Shown here one piece after another: positions 1 through 9,050 of a stretch of DNA of 64,000 nucleotides. Both the position numbers and the translations under genes were made by a program. The notes beneath the pieces are model-generated. The model was not told where the DNA came from. It ran no database searches and saw only the letters and a list, made by a program, of their open reading frames with translations. The stretch comes from Clostridiaceae bacterium (GTDB taxonomy: Bacteria > Bacillota > Clostridia > Lachnospirales > Lachnospiraceae), in the NCBI GenBank assembly GCA_910575585.1, contig CAJTGF010000022.1:1-64000 (forward strand), given 5' to 3'. Position 1 is the stretch's first letter; every line of letters starts with the position of its first letter.

Positions 1-272
1 GCGAATTCTGCTTTTGCCCGGGAGGGAAGGCAGGCTGTGTGCCGGGCGGGTGAATCTATGCCATGGAGATGAGACCAGGGAACCAGGAGGGCCTAACCCC
101 TCCTGGTTCCCGTTTTGGGCTCATCGGAATGTCTGGCATATCTGAACCCGAACGGCACACAGCCTGCCTTCCCTCCCGGGCCTCACGACAATCCCCGCCC
201 ATTGCTCACTCAACAATACAGCAATTTAATCATTTAGCCATTTTGCGCAAGATATCGTTCTTAAGGGTCTAA
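1..272 (+). repeat. Hairpin repeat family A, copy 1
   Basis: A compound hairpin. The outer arms 17-44 and 153-180 are perfect 28-bp reverse complements. A conserved shoulder around 48-77 (TATGCCATGGAGATGAGACC) partly pairs with 116-149 (GGGCTCATCGGAATGTCTGG and following). An inner 13-bp stem, 78-90 with 99-111, closes on the loop GCCTAACC. A conserved flank follows (about 181-272), ending TTCTTAAGGGTCTAA, and is shared with copy 4. Bases 1-226 recur almost unchanged, inverted, at 24639-24414. The repeat may begin before the window. I see no coding potential. It lies downstream of the oxidoreductase gene, so it could act at the transcript end or as a mobile palindrome. Confidence 0.85.
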
Positions 273-349
273 GTTTTACAGTTATAAACCAAAAATCCGC
301 TGTACATCCTGAAAACAGCGGATATACAGCAGACTTTCTTCCCATCTCA

Positions 350-1354
350 TCAGATACCTGACGCAACCGGCAGCATAACCGGAAACCTGGTAAAGATCCC
401 ATTCTGCCGCCTTGCCTCCTCCAGGATCTCGCTGACGATCCCGCTGATCCCCAGCATCTCCTTTTCCTTCTCCCAGTCCTTCTCCCTGATGATCCGCTGG
501 AACTCCATGAACTCATAGTACAGCCTGTTTTTCGCATCCTCTGTCCGGTACTCCACGGTCCCTTGGTCATTAAGCATCAGGTCATACCCTTCCATCTGGC
601 TTATGGGCTTGGGGATCACGAAACACCCATTTGTCCCCTGGATGGTACAGCGCACCGGAGCCCTGCAGTCCTTAGCTCCGATAGCCACCGCCTTAAAATC
701 TCCGTAATCCAGGGTCAAGATCCCGCTGGTATCAATCCCGCGCTCTATATTTGCCTCATATTTCACTTCCCAGGGCTTTCCGAAAAGCCCCACAATCCCG
801 TGGATATTGTAAACATTCAAATCCATCAGGGCTCCCCCGGCCTTCATAGGGTCAAACGCCGGCAGAATCTGTCCATTTTTAAAGGCATCATATCTGGAAG
901 AATACTGACTGTAATTAAAACTGACGATCTTCAGATCCCCAACCTGCCAAAGCTGCTCTTTTAACGCGCGGTACGCAGGAAGATAGTGGACATTCATAGC
1001 CTCAAACAACATCACGCCCTTTATCTCGGCAGTCCGCGCCAGGTCCTTAAACTGCTGCTCATTGGCTGCCATAGGCTTCTCGATGATCACATGCTTTCCA
1101 CGCATCAGAGCCTTTCTGGCAAACTCATAGTGGAGGTGGTTAGGCAGCGCCACATACACAATATCCACGTCGCTGTTCAACAGCTCCTCATAATCCAGAA
1201 AATATCCGTCCAGCCCGTTGTCCCGGCATAATGCCTTTACCTTTTCCTCCGACCCCTTTCTTCCCAGCACCGCCACATAGGAAAATCCCAGCTCCTTAAT
1301 GGTCTCCATCACCAGGTTGGCCATCATCCCGGCTCCAAGTATTGCGATTCTCAT
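350..1354 (-). CDS. Gfo/Idh/MocA family NAD(P)-dependent oxidoreductase
   Basis: A 334-residue protein of the normal length for Gfo/Idh/MocA dehydrogenases, which oxidise or reduce sugar or inositol derivatives with NAD(P). The N-terminal Rossmann motif GAGMMANL is followed by the family EKP signature (HVIIEKPMAANEQQF, about residues 89-103) and then a C-terminal alpha/beta substrate domain. The start is set by GGAGGG about 7 bases upstream, inside the end of the preceding gene. Only 3 bases separate it from the GH1 gene, so the two are co-transcribed. The pairing suggests conversion of a sugar released by the glycosidase, but the substrate cannot be read from sequence. Confidence 0.85.
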   Translation of the reverse strand: MRIAILGAGMMANLVMETIKELGFSYVAVLGRKGSEEKVKALCRDNGLDGYFLDYEELLNSDVDIVYVALPNHLHYEFARKALMRGKHVIIEKPMAANEQQFKDLARTAEIKGVMLFEAMNVHYLPAYRALKEQLWQVGDLKIVSFNYSQYSSRYDAFKNGQILPAFDPMKAGGALMDLNVYNIHGIVGLFGKPWEVKYEANIERGIDTSGILTLDYGDFKAVAIGAKDCRAPVRCTIQGTNGCFVIPKPISQMEGYDLMLNDQGTVEYRTEDAKNRLYYEFMEFQRIIREKDWEKEKEMLGISGIVSEILEEARRQNGIFTRFPVMLPVASGI

Positions 1355-1357
1355 CTT

Positions 1358-2845
<1,488 letters not shown>

Positions 2846-2958
2846 TTAGATAAATTCCCCCCGCTCAAAGCCATCTCTTCCAGAAGTCTGGAGCGGATTT
2901 CCTCCATTATATCATATCTGATGCCCCTTTAGGAACATTTTTCAGCAAATGCATGCCG

Positions 2959-3372
2959 CTACAAAACCATAACCAACGTCCCCGCCCCGATCAAAACGCA
3001 TCCCACCAAAGCCTTTGCCGTAAACTCCTCATGCAAAAACACAAATGCCAAGATTAGGGTCAGCACCACGCTTAACTTGTCCACCGGCACCACCTTGGAT
3101 GCCTCCCCCAGCTGTAAGGCCCGATAATAGCACAGCCAGGACGCCCCGGTAGCCATCCCCGACAGAACCAGGAACATCCAGCTTTTTTTGGTGATGGCAG
3201 CTATCCCTCCCTGGGCATGGGTCAGAAACACCATCCCCCAGGCCATGACCACCACCACTACCGTTCTGATGGCTGTTGCCAGATTAGAATTAACCCCATC
3301 AATACCGATCTTTGCCAAAATAGATGTCAACGCCGCAAATACTGCTGACAATAGCGCAAATACAAACCACAT
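2959..3372 (-). CDS. EamA/DMT-family half-size transporter
   Basis: A 137-residue, very hydrophobic protein with about five membrane segments and a single EamA repeat. Full-length DMT permeases have ten segments in two repeats. Half-size members work as dimers, so the short length need not mean truncation. The start MWFVFALLSAVFAALTSILA is typical of the family, and the site AGGAGG lies at good distance. Substrate unknown (metabolite or drug export). It stands alone, separated from the GH1 gene by about 125 bases. Confidence 0.8.
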   Translation of the reverse strand: MWFVFALLSAVFAALTSILAKIGIDGVNSNLATAIRTVVVVVMAWGMVFLTHAQGGIAAITKKSWMFLVLSGMATGASWLCYYRALQLGEASKVVPVDKLSVVLTLILAFVFLHEEFTAKALVGCVLIGAGTLVMVL

Positions 3373-3405
3373 GCCATAACCTCCTGCTTAAAGATTTAAT
3401 ATCTG

Positions 3406-3642
3406 TTAATCAGATATAATATAAAATAAGTCTCCATCTAAAATACGAATTTCATAGATAGCTCTATTATCATACATGTCTTTATTTGGGGATTCGACTT
3501 CGGGACGAAAATTATTTATATCTATCTTATCGTTATCCTCTAAACAAATTATCGCTGTATATACCGGCCACTTTTTCTCCATAGTTTCAATACCACTATA
3601 GTCGCCATGAAAAAAGGGTACATCCAGATTGCATTTTAACTC
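3406..3642 (-). pseudogene. C-terminal remnant of an unrecognised AT-rich gene
   Basis: A reading frame of 78 sense codons ends at TAA (3408-3406) but has no usable start; an in-frame stop lies immediately upstream. The translation has normal protein-like composition (for example FFHGDYSGIETMEKKW and AIYEIRILDGDLFYIISD at its end), so this looks like the tail of a deleted gene rather than chance. It is AT-rich like the next genes and unlike the GH1/EamA genes. Function not recognised. The 146 bases between it and the next gene hold nothing I can support. Confidence 0.45.
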
Positions 3643-3788
3643 TTATGTACATATTAATATTGCCTCAATTGCTATAATAAGCTCCTCTTCGTTCGTCACT
3701 AATTATCAGCAATGACAAGATTTCTAAAAAGGGAAATAAATGGAATCCCCAAGATTCTTGGATAGATTTATTCGCCTAAAATCAATCT

Positions 3789-4205
3789 TTAAATTCCTTC
3801 ATGCAAAATAGCTCTATTCTCTATTGCCGCCTTTTCACACATCTTTTTTAAGGCTCTTAACTGTGTCAAACACTCTTCTCTGGTAAATTCTATTGTTTCA
3901 TACTTATCGTTATCAATCAGATAATCACCTGTTAATAGAATCGTATCTCCAGAATTTTCAAACAAAAGAATCCAGGCACTTATTATTCTTTCTAATTTCT
4001 GTATGCTCTCTACTACTATTATTGTATATCCATAATAATTCAATCCATTTGTTTCCCTTTTTCCGTTCCAAAGTGTTTTTATCCAAAGTAACGAATCTCT
4101 TATATATCGAATCAAATCATCTGATATAGAAATCATATCTCCTGTTGAAACGTCTTTATCATAACAATTATCTGTAATTATCTTAAAATCATGTTCTAAT
4201 GACAT
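3789..4205 (-). CDS. Hypothetical protein, small acidic, in AT-rich cluster
   Basis: A 138-residue soluble protein that I do not recognise. The start MSLEHDFKII is chosen because GAGAGGAG sits 5-6 bases before it; the longer frame adds 12 residues with no ribosome site. It has no signal peptide or membrane segment and appears mostly helical, with conserved-looking W and E/K-rich segments (IRYIRDSLLWIKTLWNG, EFTREECLTQLRALKKMCEK). Its size, base composition and neighbours fit the small immunity proteins that accumulate beside polymorphic-toxin loci, but no toxin gene is present here. Confidence 0.6.
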   Translation of the reverse strand: MSLEHDFKIITDNCYDKDVSTGDMISISDDLIRYIRDSLLWIKTLWNGKRETNGLNYYGYTIIVVESIQKLERIISAWILLFENSGDTILLTGDYLIDNDKYETIEFTREECLTQLRALKKMCEKAAIENRAILHEGI

Positions 4206-4358
4206 TTTATCTCCTCTCTTATTTCCAAAGAAAATAATCATTCCATCTGGTCCACTTCAATTCCATCTCCTTGATGGCAGCTTATCTACTTCTCCTCACT
4301 TCAGCAGGGATTTTGCGGGCTTTTTTAGAGAACCATATAAATAGCATAACAGGTTAAA

Positions 4359-4880
4359 TTACATTTTAATAAACTTGTACAATATGAAGCACCCGTAACA
4401 TAATTCATAGTTCTCAATTATTTTAATTTTATATACTCCCGGAGTCAAATCAACTTTATTATATGGATTGGAATATCCCGGCCCTAGATCACATGCCGGA
4501 AATAAATATAATTCATCTTGAAAAATCTTATATTGTATCCCTGTCTCATTATATACATCATCAGGAATTTGTGTAATAGTTTCTATAAAATCATTTTCGT
4601 CAAAACTTTCTTCTATACTAATTGATCCAACTAAAATACCACCATTTCCATTTTCACCAGATATCCACGCCGTTTGATCCATCTCCTCATGAATGACAAT
4701 AAAACTCCCATCCTGTAATGTTAATTCTCCAATATAATCTCCTTTGACCTCACCAGTTTTATCATAAAGTGATTCCTTTCCCCCATGGTCTGCAACCGCA
4801 TCTGTTTCCCAAATATCTAAATACCTTTTCTCCATTAATAAATGCGGCCCACCCTCACCCCAAACCCAACTTATTTCCAT
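4359..4880 (-). CDS. Imm21-like putative immunity protein
   Basis: A 173-residue protein starting MEISWVWGEGGPHLLMEKRY. The ATG at 4880 is preferred: GAAAGG lies 9 bases upstream, while the longer frame to 5015 has no ribosome site. The early W...GGP..L motif, the following W, the DYIGEL segment and the later TAWI...GGILV pattern resemble my recollection of the Imm21 family of bacterial immunity proteins; no search was run. If right, it would neutralise a secreted nuclease or other toxin from a competing strain. No cognate toxin lies nearby. It is AT-rich relative to the flanking chromosome. Confidence 0.45.
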   Translation of the reverse strand: MEISWVWGEGGPHLLMEKRYLDIWETDAVADHGGKESLYDKTGEVKGDYIGELTLQDGSFIVIHEEMDQTAWISGENGNGGILVGSISIEESFDENDFIETITQIPDDVYNETGIQYKIFQDELYLFPACDLGPGYSNPYNKVDLTPGVYKIKIIENYELCYGCFILYKFIKM

Positions 4881-5010
4881 AATTTTCATCCTTTCTTTCA
4901 ACATTTGGCTTGTCCCGGCCAGGCTGTCATAATGGCGTTCTTTCCATACTGCTTTTTTATACATATCCTCAACCCTGGATTTCTCTAACTCTGTTACACA
5001 TTCATTTTCA

Positions 5011-5123
5011 GCCAAATGACGCAGAATAAATTTGCAGTCTGCAAGGCGGCTGAACGAGGCGATACGGTGACATCGTTCAGTGAGGCCAACGCGGCAGATG
5101 GAAATTCAGGCAAGTCATTTGGC
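5011..5123. repeat. Imperfect palindrome, about 113 bp, GC-rich island
   Basis: GCCAAATGAC (5011-5020) is mirrored by GTCATTTGGC (5114-5123). Inside it CTGAACGA (5050-5057) pairs with TCGTTCAG (5073-5080), and further partial pairings link 5033-5049 with 5081-5100. The block is much richer in GC than the AT-rich genes on both sides, so it looks inserted. It separates two small genes on the same strand and could be a miniature mobile palindrome. It has no coding potential. Confidence 0.55.
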
Positions 5124-5136
5124 GAAATATGATCGT

Positions 5137-5604
5137 TCAATCCCAATACAGACTCTTAATTATATTCAACTGTCTTTTTTGAATAAAAGATTTATAATTT
5201 TCTAATCCATACTCTTTCAAAACAACCACTTCTGCTACTTCATCTATTATTTCATCATCAATCAATAATTCGATATCACTTGGCTCTATTTTAGGATATT
5301 CTTTAAAAAAATAATATAATTCTTCTATACTAATTATACTATGTATCAATACTGTATCCGCATAAATACTTATATTATTTTTTGCAAGGTCTATCCCATA
5401 AGTACTTACATATATTTCTGCATATTCATCCATCTGCCTTATCTTTAAAAATATTTCTTTTAAAATATTTAACTCTTTATTATTATCAATTGAAAACTTA
5501 CAACATCCTCTAGCAATCTCATCGAAAAACAAGCTATATTCAATAAGCATACCATTATCTAATACCCCATTTTGACATTTTTTAACTACTTCTATCAAAT
5601 TCAT
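5137..5604 (-). CDS. Hypothetical protein, AT-rich, possible immunity protein
   Basis: A 155-residue acidic protein that I do not recognise. It begins MNLIEVVKKCQNGVL, with AGAGG 9 bases before the ATG. It contains alternating strands and helices, a motif-like region EELYYFFKEYPKIEPSDIEL and a C-terminal helix rich in lysine. It has no signal peptide and no membrane segment. Its base composition and size match the neighbouring small genes. The alternating small orphan genes suggest a decayed immunity array, but that is inference. Confidence 0.55.
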   Translation of the reverse strand: MNLIEVVKKCQNGVLDNGMLIEYSLFFDEIARGCCKFSIDNNKELNILKEIFLKIRQMDEYAEIYVSTYGIDLAKNNISIYADTVLIHSIISIEELYYFFKEYPKIEPSDIELLIDDEIIDEVAEVVVLKEYGLENYKSFIQKRQLNIIKSLYWD

Positions 5605-5615
5605 ATTGCATACCT

Positions 5616-5723
5616 CTATTTTTTAAACTGCCATAATGATGTTGCATATTTAAGAGCCTTAAGTAAACCTTCGTTATGCTTTGTCCCAAAATTCTTTCGA
5701 ATGACAATTATATCAAACGCCAT
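5616..5723 (-). pseudogene. Possible 35-residue ORF or gene remnant
   Basis: A short frame beginning MAFDIIVIRKNFGTKHNEGL and ending LKYATSLWQFKK, lying upstream of the 155-residue gene on the same strand. AAGG directly abuts the ATG, so translation from it is doubtful. The composition is protein-like. It may be the end of a deleted gene, for instance a toxin tail, or a small leader. No family recognised. Confidence 0.25.
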
Positions 5724-5756
5724 CCTTTCTCTTGCGTTTTGTGATGTTATTACACT

Positions 5757-6131
5757 TCATTCCAAAGCAATTATGGTCTTTTTAAAGTCTTCGAACAATT
5801 GAAAAGCTATCTGAAATATTTCATCTAAGTCCTCATACGTTGCAAAAATAGGCTTCTTTATTCTATAATCTGGATTAATCATTAGCCTAGAATACTCTCC
5901 TAATGGTAATCCTAATATAAGATTTCCATTTTCCCTCACTATCCAGACTAAATCTACCGTACCATTCTCTAAGATAATATTGGCTGTAAAAATATAATTT
6001 TTTATCTGTCTTTCCTTTATCTTAAAAAATTTCTCCTTACTGTCAAAATCCACTTCATAGCCCAATTCCATAAGGCTATCGATAATAATCTCTCCATCGA
6101 TATATCGCAATCTATCTTGTAAAGGAGTTCT
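5757..6131 (-). pseudogene. Unrecognised gene, 5' end replaced by an IS fragment
   Basis: The frame continues upstream of its TTG codon at 6110 (through residues NDKRTPLQDRLRYIDG) as far as the edge of transposase homology near 6131, so the true N-terminus has been lost. What remains is about 124 residues with no membrane segment, mixed strand/helix composition and a C-terminal helix EDLDEIFQIAFQLFEDFKK. It could be another immunity-type protein. Function not recognised. The junction joins the truncated gene directly to a truncated transposase, so a deletion accompanied or followed the insertion. Confidence 0.5.
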
Positions 6132-6743
6132 TTTATCATTAAAGGAATACAGGCCCAGTTACCCGGATTTCCGGCCAGAATGCCAAGGCCGCCAAACATA
6201 TGTCCGTGGATATAGTCTGGTTTCGCGGAATTTTCGGATTCCTGAAAAAGTTTCTTAACTCCAGGCATGCGCCGTCCTTCCTTTGACTGTTTGACACCAT
6301 CCCCTACGAGGATATGAAAGTTCCCTTCTTTATAGAGAGGGAAGGAGCCATCCACAACACAGAACCAGCGGCGGCGGGTGGCATCGAGAGACCAGGAAGA
6401 GGCTCTGAAAAAGTGGATCATGGAAAGATAGCAGTCTGGAGAGAGAGCCAGGTCCCGGATGACGGAGGTAACCCCAAGTTTATCGGAACGGAGCATAAAT
6501 CCTATGGTAATGGTAACAAACCAACGGAAGGAAGCCTTGCGCGAGAAACAGGATTCAAACTGGCATAACACTTTATCAATAAAATTCAGCATAATGGTAT
6601 GGTAAACCACCGAAAAGTATGGTAAACTCATACACAGAATAACTCTTCTGGTGGTTTGTATCTTTCTTAAGTGTAGGAACTTAAAGATACCACAAATCCA
6701 TACGGAAGGGTTATTTTTTTACAAAAAACTTTTTACTCACAAG
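6131..6743 (-). mobile_element. Truncated IS4-family element (5' part only)
   Basis: The transposase frame starts near 6592-6631 and matches the intact copy at 50941-52413 residue for residue over about 167 residues (both contain VGDGVKQSKEGRRMPGVKKL and YIHGHMFGGLGILAG). Homology then stops at about 6131, where the frame runs into the neighbouring gene. The right end 6727-6743 resembles the terminal repeat of the intact copy with 2 mismatches. The remaining catalytic Asp and the YREK region are missing, so it is inactive. It shows that this IS family has been at both ends of the window. Confidence 0.8.
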
Positions 6744-7001
6744 TATAACAAAAAATGCTAAAAAATTCACCATTTATCAATACTTTAAGTTGTTCAGGAT
6801 AAGTTCAGCAAACACTTAATTAATTTGTGAATAATCACTTATAACTGCTGAAAACTGTTAAATCATAACTCTTTTCAAAGCCGCCAAAACAAACGCGATT
6901 ACTGACCAAACAAGCATATATTTCCTACGGAATTGTGCCAATGCCTTTCCATGCAGGAAACCATTTAAGCAAGCAGACCTAAGCCAGCGAACCCTGCATT
7001 T

Positions 7002-7157
7002 GCCGAAGAGAGAGGCGGTCCCGTCCGGGTGAATATATGCCATGGAGATGAGACCATAGAAAACAGGAGGGCCTAACCCCGAGTGTTTTCTGCTTTACTG
7101 GGCTCATCGCAATGTCCGGCATATCTGAACCCGGACGGGACCGCCTCTCTCTTCGGC
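7002..7157 (+). repeat. Hairpin repeat family A, copy 2
   Basis: The outer arms 7002-7030 and 7129-7157 are perfect 29-bp reverse complements, but their sequence is unrelated to the arms of copy 1. Between them lies the same core (TATGCCATGGAGATGAGACC, GGAGGGCCTAACCCC, GGGCTCATCGCAATG and TGAACCC). The inner stem is GAAAACA with TGTTTTC instead of the 13-bp stem of copy 1. The downstream flank differs from copies 1 and 4. It sits in a 433-base gap before lysA. Confidence 0.85.
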
Positions 7158-7345
7158 CTGCCACTACGCCGCCTCAACTACACAATAATAGATACCTATG
7201 CCTTTTTCATCATTTTTTTCAAAACCCATGTCTTTCCCGCATGCCTTCTCAAAAATTCACCATCCAACACAAATCTTACCCCTCAGCCTTAAGAATTTCT
7301 TCATAATCTATTCAAACATTATACAAACATTTTCTCTCTCTTTGT

Positions 7346-7453
7346 GCTATACTATATCCATAAGAGATGCACAGATAGTAAATCCTTAATCCTTTTAATC
7401 CTAATCCTAAAGAAAAAGTAATCCCCCGTATCACCAGGATACGGGGATTTTTC
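7346..7453 (+). ncRNA. Possible small transcript: promoter plus terminator
   Basis: A TATACT -10-like box at about 7348-7353 follows AT-rich sequence, although no clear -35 box is seen. About 65 bases later comes a strong hairpin (7421-7432 with 7438-7448) followed by TTTTT on the plus strand. Between them are AATCCTTAATCCTTTTAATC-type repeats. No ORF or ribosome site lies inside. This could be a short RNA, or simply the lysA terminator read from the other strand. The rest of the 7158-7590 gap shows nothing I can name. Confidence 0.25.
7421..7453. terminator. Intrinsic terminator downstream of lysA, possibly bidirectional
   Basis: ATCCCCCGTATC (7421-7432) pairs with GATACGGGGAT (7438-7448) across a five-base loop with one bulged C. 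T-runs follow on both strands (TTTTTC on plus, TTACTTTTTC on minus). It lies about 140 bases past the lysA stop. Confidence 0.6.
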
Positions 7454-7590
7454 TGCCTTTTTTCAAAAACTCCCTCTTTCCCCCGCCCTCTCCCAAATAC
7501 ACTTCGAGGCAGAGAAAGAAACCCCTATTATCCCTTCCTCTGCCCCGCAATATTTCCGTTCTTTTTTTGTAAACCCATCTTTCGTTTTCT

Positions 7591-8919
7591 TTACAGATTT
7601 CTTTCACCCTGGGTAACCGTTCCGATAACCCTTGAACTGTTACCACCCTGCTGTCTGTACTTTCCCATGACGCCGCAGAAATCAAAAGTGGCAAAATAAT
7701 CCTGAGGCGTCTCCGCCCTTCGGATCATTTCCACAGACCCGTCCTCTTTTAAAAGCAGCTCCGCGGACTTAAGCTTTCCATTGTAATTATATCCCATGGA
7801 AAATCCGTGGGCTCCCGTATCGTGGATCACCAAAAAGTCTCCCTTCTCAATCTTTGGCAGCTTCCTGTCAATGGCAAACTTATCGCAGTTTTCGCACAGA
7901 GACCCTACTACGTCATACAGATAGTCGCATGCCTGATCCTCTTTGCCCGCCACGGTGATGTGGTGATAGGCCCCGTAGACCGCAGGCCGCATCAGGTTCA
8001 CCGCACAGGCATCCACGCCCACATACTCCTTGTGCGTGTGCTTCTCGTGGATCGCCTTTGTCACCAGACAGCCGTAAGGCGCCAGCATAAACCGCCCCAA
8101 TTCCGTAAACAGCGCCACATGCCCCAGGCCCGCCGGAACCAGCACCTGCTCATACACTTTGCGGACCCCTTCCCCGATAACCTTTATGTCGTTTGGCTCC
8201 TGGTCCGGACGATAGGGGATGCCGATCCCTCCCGACAGGTTGATGAACCGGATGTCAGCCCCTGTCTCCTTATGGAGCTTCACCGCCACCTCAAACAGCA
8301 CCTTGGCAAGCATGGGATAGTATTCATTGGTCACTGTGTTGCTGGCCAGAAACGCATGGATGCCAAAATATTTGACCCCCTTTTCCTTAAGGATCTTAAA
8401 CGCCTCAAACATCTGCTCTGTGGTCATGCCATACTTGGAGTCCCCCGGATTGTCCATAATATCATTGCTGATCTTAAACACACCGCCGGGGTTGTACCGG
8501 CAGCACACCGTCTCGGGAATTTTCCCCAGAGTCTCCTCCAAGCACTGAATATGAGTAAAATCGTCCAGGTTGATGATCGCCCCCAGGTCATGGGCAAGCT
8601 GAAATTCCTCCGGCGGCGTGTCGTTGGAAGAGAACATGATCTCCTCTCCTCCAAATCCACAGGCATCGGCCATCATCAGTTCCGTCAAAGAAGAGCAGTC
8701 GGCGCCGCAGCCCTCCTCCCTTAAGATCTTTAAAATAAACGGGTTAGGCGTTGCCTTTACGGCAAAATACTCCTTAAATCCCTCATTCCAGGAAAATGCC
8801 TCCTGAAGCCTTCTGGCATTTTCCCGGATCCCCTTCTCATCATAAAGATGGAAGGGGGTAGGATACTTCTCTGTAATCTCCTGCAGCTGCGTTTTTGTCA
8901 CAAATGGTCTCTTTTCCAT
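7591..8919 (-). CDS. lysA: Diaminopimelate decarboxylase family protein
   Basis: A 442-residue fold-III PLP-dependent decarboxylase. The PLP lysine lies in EYFAVKATPNP near residue 55, and the glycine-rich phosphate-binding loop is NLSGGIGIPY. The catalytic segment is GSLCENCDKFAIDR, with the donated Cys, and HDTGAHGFSMGYNYNG follows near the C-terminus. This fits meso-diaminopimelate decarboxylation to lysine. The ATG at 8919 is chosen because GAGAGG lies 9 bases upstream; the longer frame adds 14 basic residues without a ribosome site. The gene is monocistronic. A related fold-III carboxylase or decarboxylase specificity cannot be excluded. Confidence 0.82.
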   Translation of the reverse strand: MEKRPFVTKTQLQEITEKYPTPFHLYDEKGIRENARRLQEAFSWNEGFKEYFAVKATPNPFILKILREEGCGADCSSLTELMMADACGFGGEEIMFSSNDTPPEEFQLAHDLGAIINLDDFTHIQCLEETLGKIPETVCCRYNPGGVFKISNDIMDNPGDSKYGMTTEQMFEAFKILKEKGVKYFGIHAFLASNTVTNEYYPMLAKVLFEVAVKLHKETGADIRFINLSGGIGIPYRPDQEPNDIKVIGEGVRKVYEQVLVPAGLGHVALFTELGRFMLAPYGCLVTKAIHEKHTHKEYVGVDACAVNLMRPAVYGAYHHITVAGKEDQACDYLYDVVGSLCENCDKFAIDRKLPKIEKGDFLVIHDTGAHGFSMGYNYNGKLKSAELLLKEDGSVEMIRRAETPQDYFATFDFCGVMGKYRQQGGNSSRVIGTVTQGERNL

Positions 8920-9050
8920 GATCTTTTTCCTCTCTTTCCCCCGGCCTGGGCGGCGGTACATACGGCAAGAAGCCTGCCATATCCAAATACAATAATGTCA
9001 CATTGTACCTGAAAGCAGACTTCTTTGTCCAGTGGTTTTCCAAATATATT

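Noticed and set aside
63-272. Plus-strand ORF across the first hairpin repeat, with relatives at 7083-7292 and 24380-24577
   Set aside because: It runs through self-complementary arms and stops at different places in each copy; there is no ribosome site and no protein-like conservation.
6858-7164. Two short minus-strand ORFs in the region of hairpin copy 2
   Set aside because: Both overlap the palindrome or AT-rich gap and have no ribosome site or recognised domain.
7807-8724. 305-codon plus-strand ORF antisense to lysA
   Set aside because: Antisense shadow of a conserved enzyme, lacking a ribosome site or recognisable domain.
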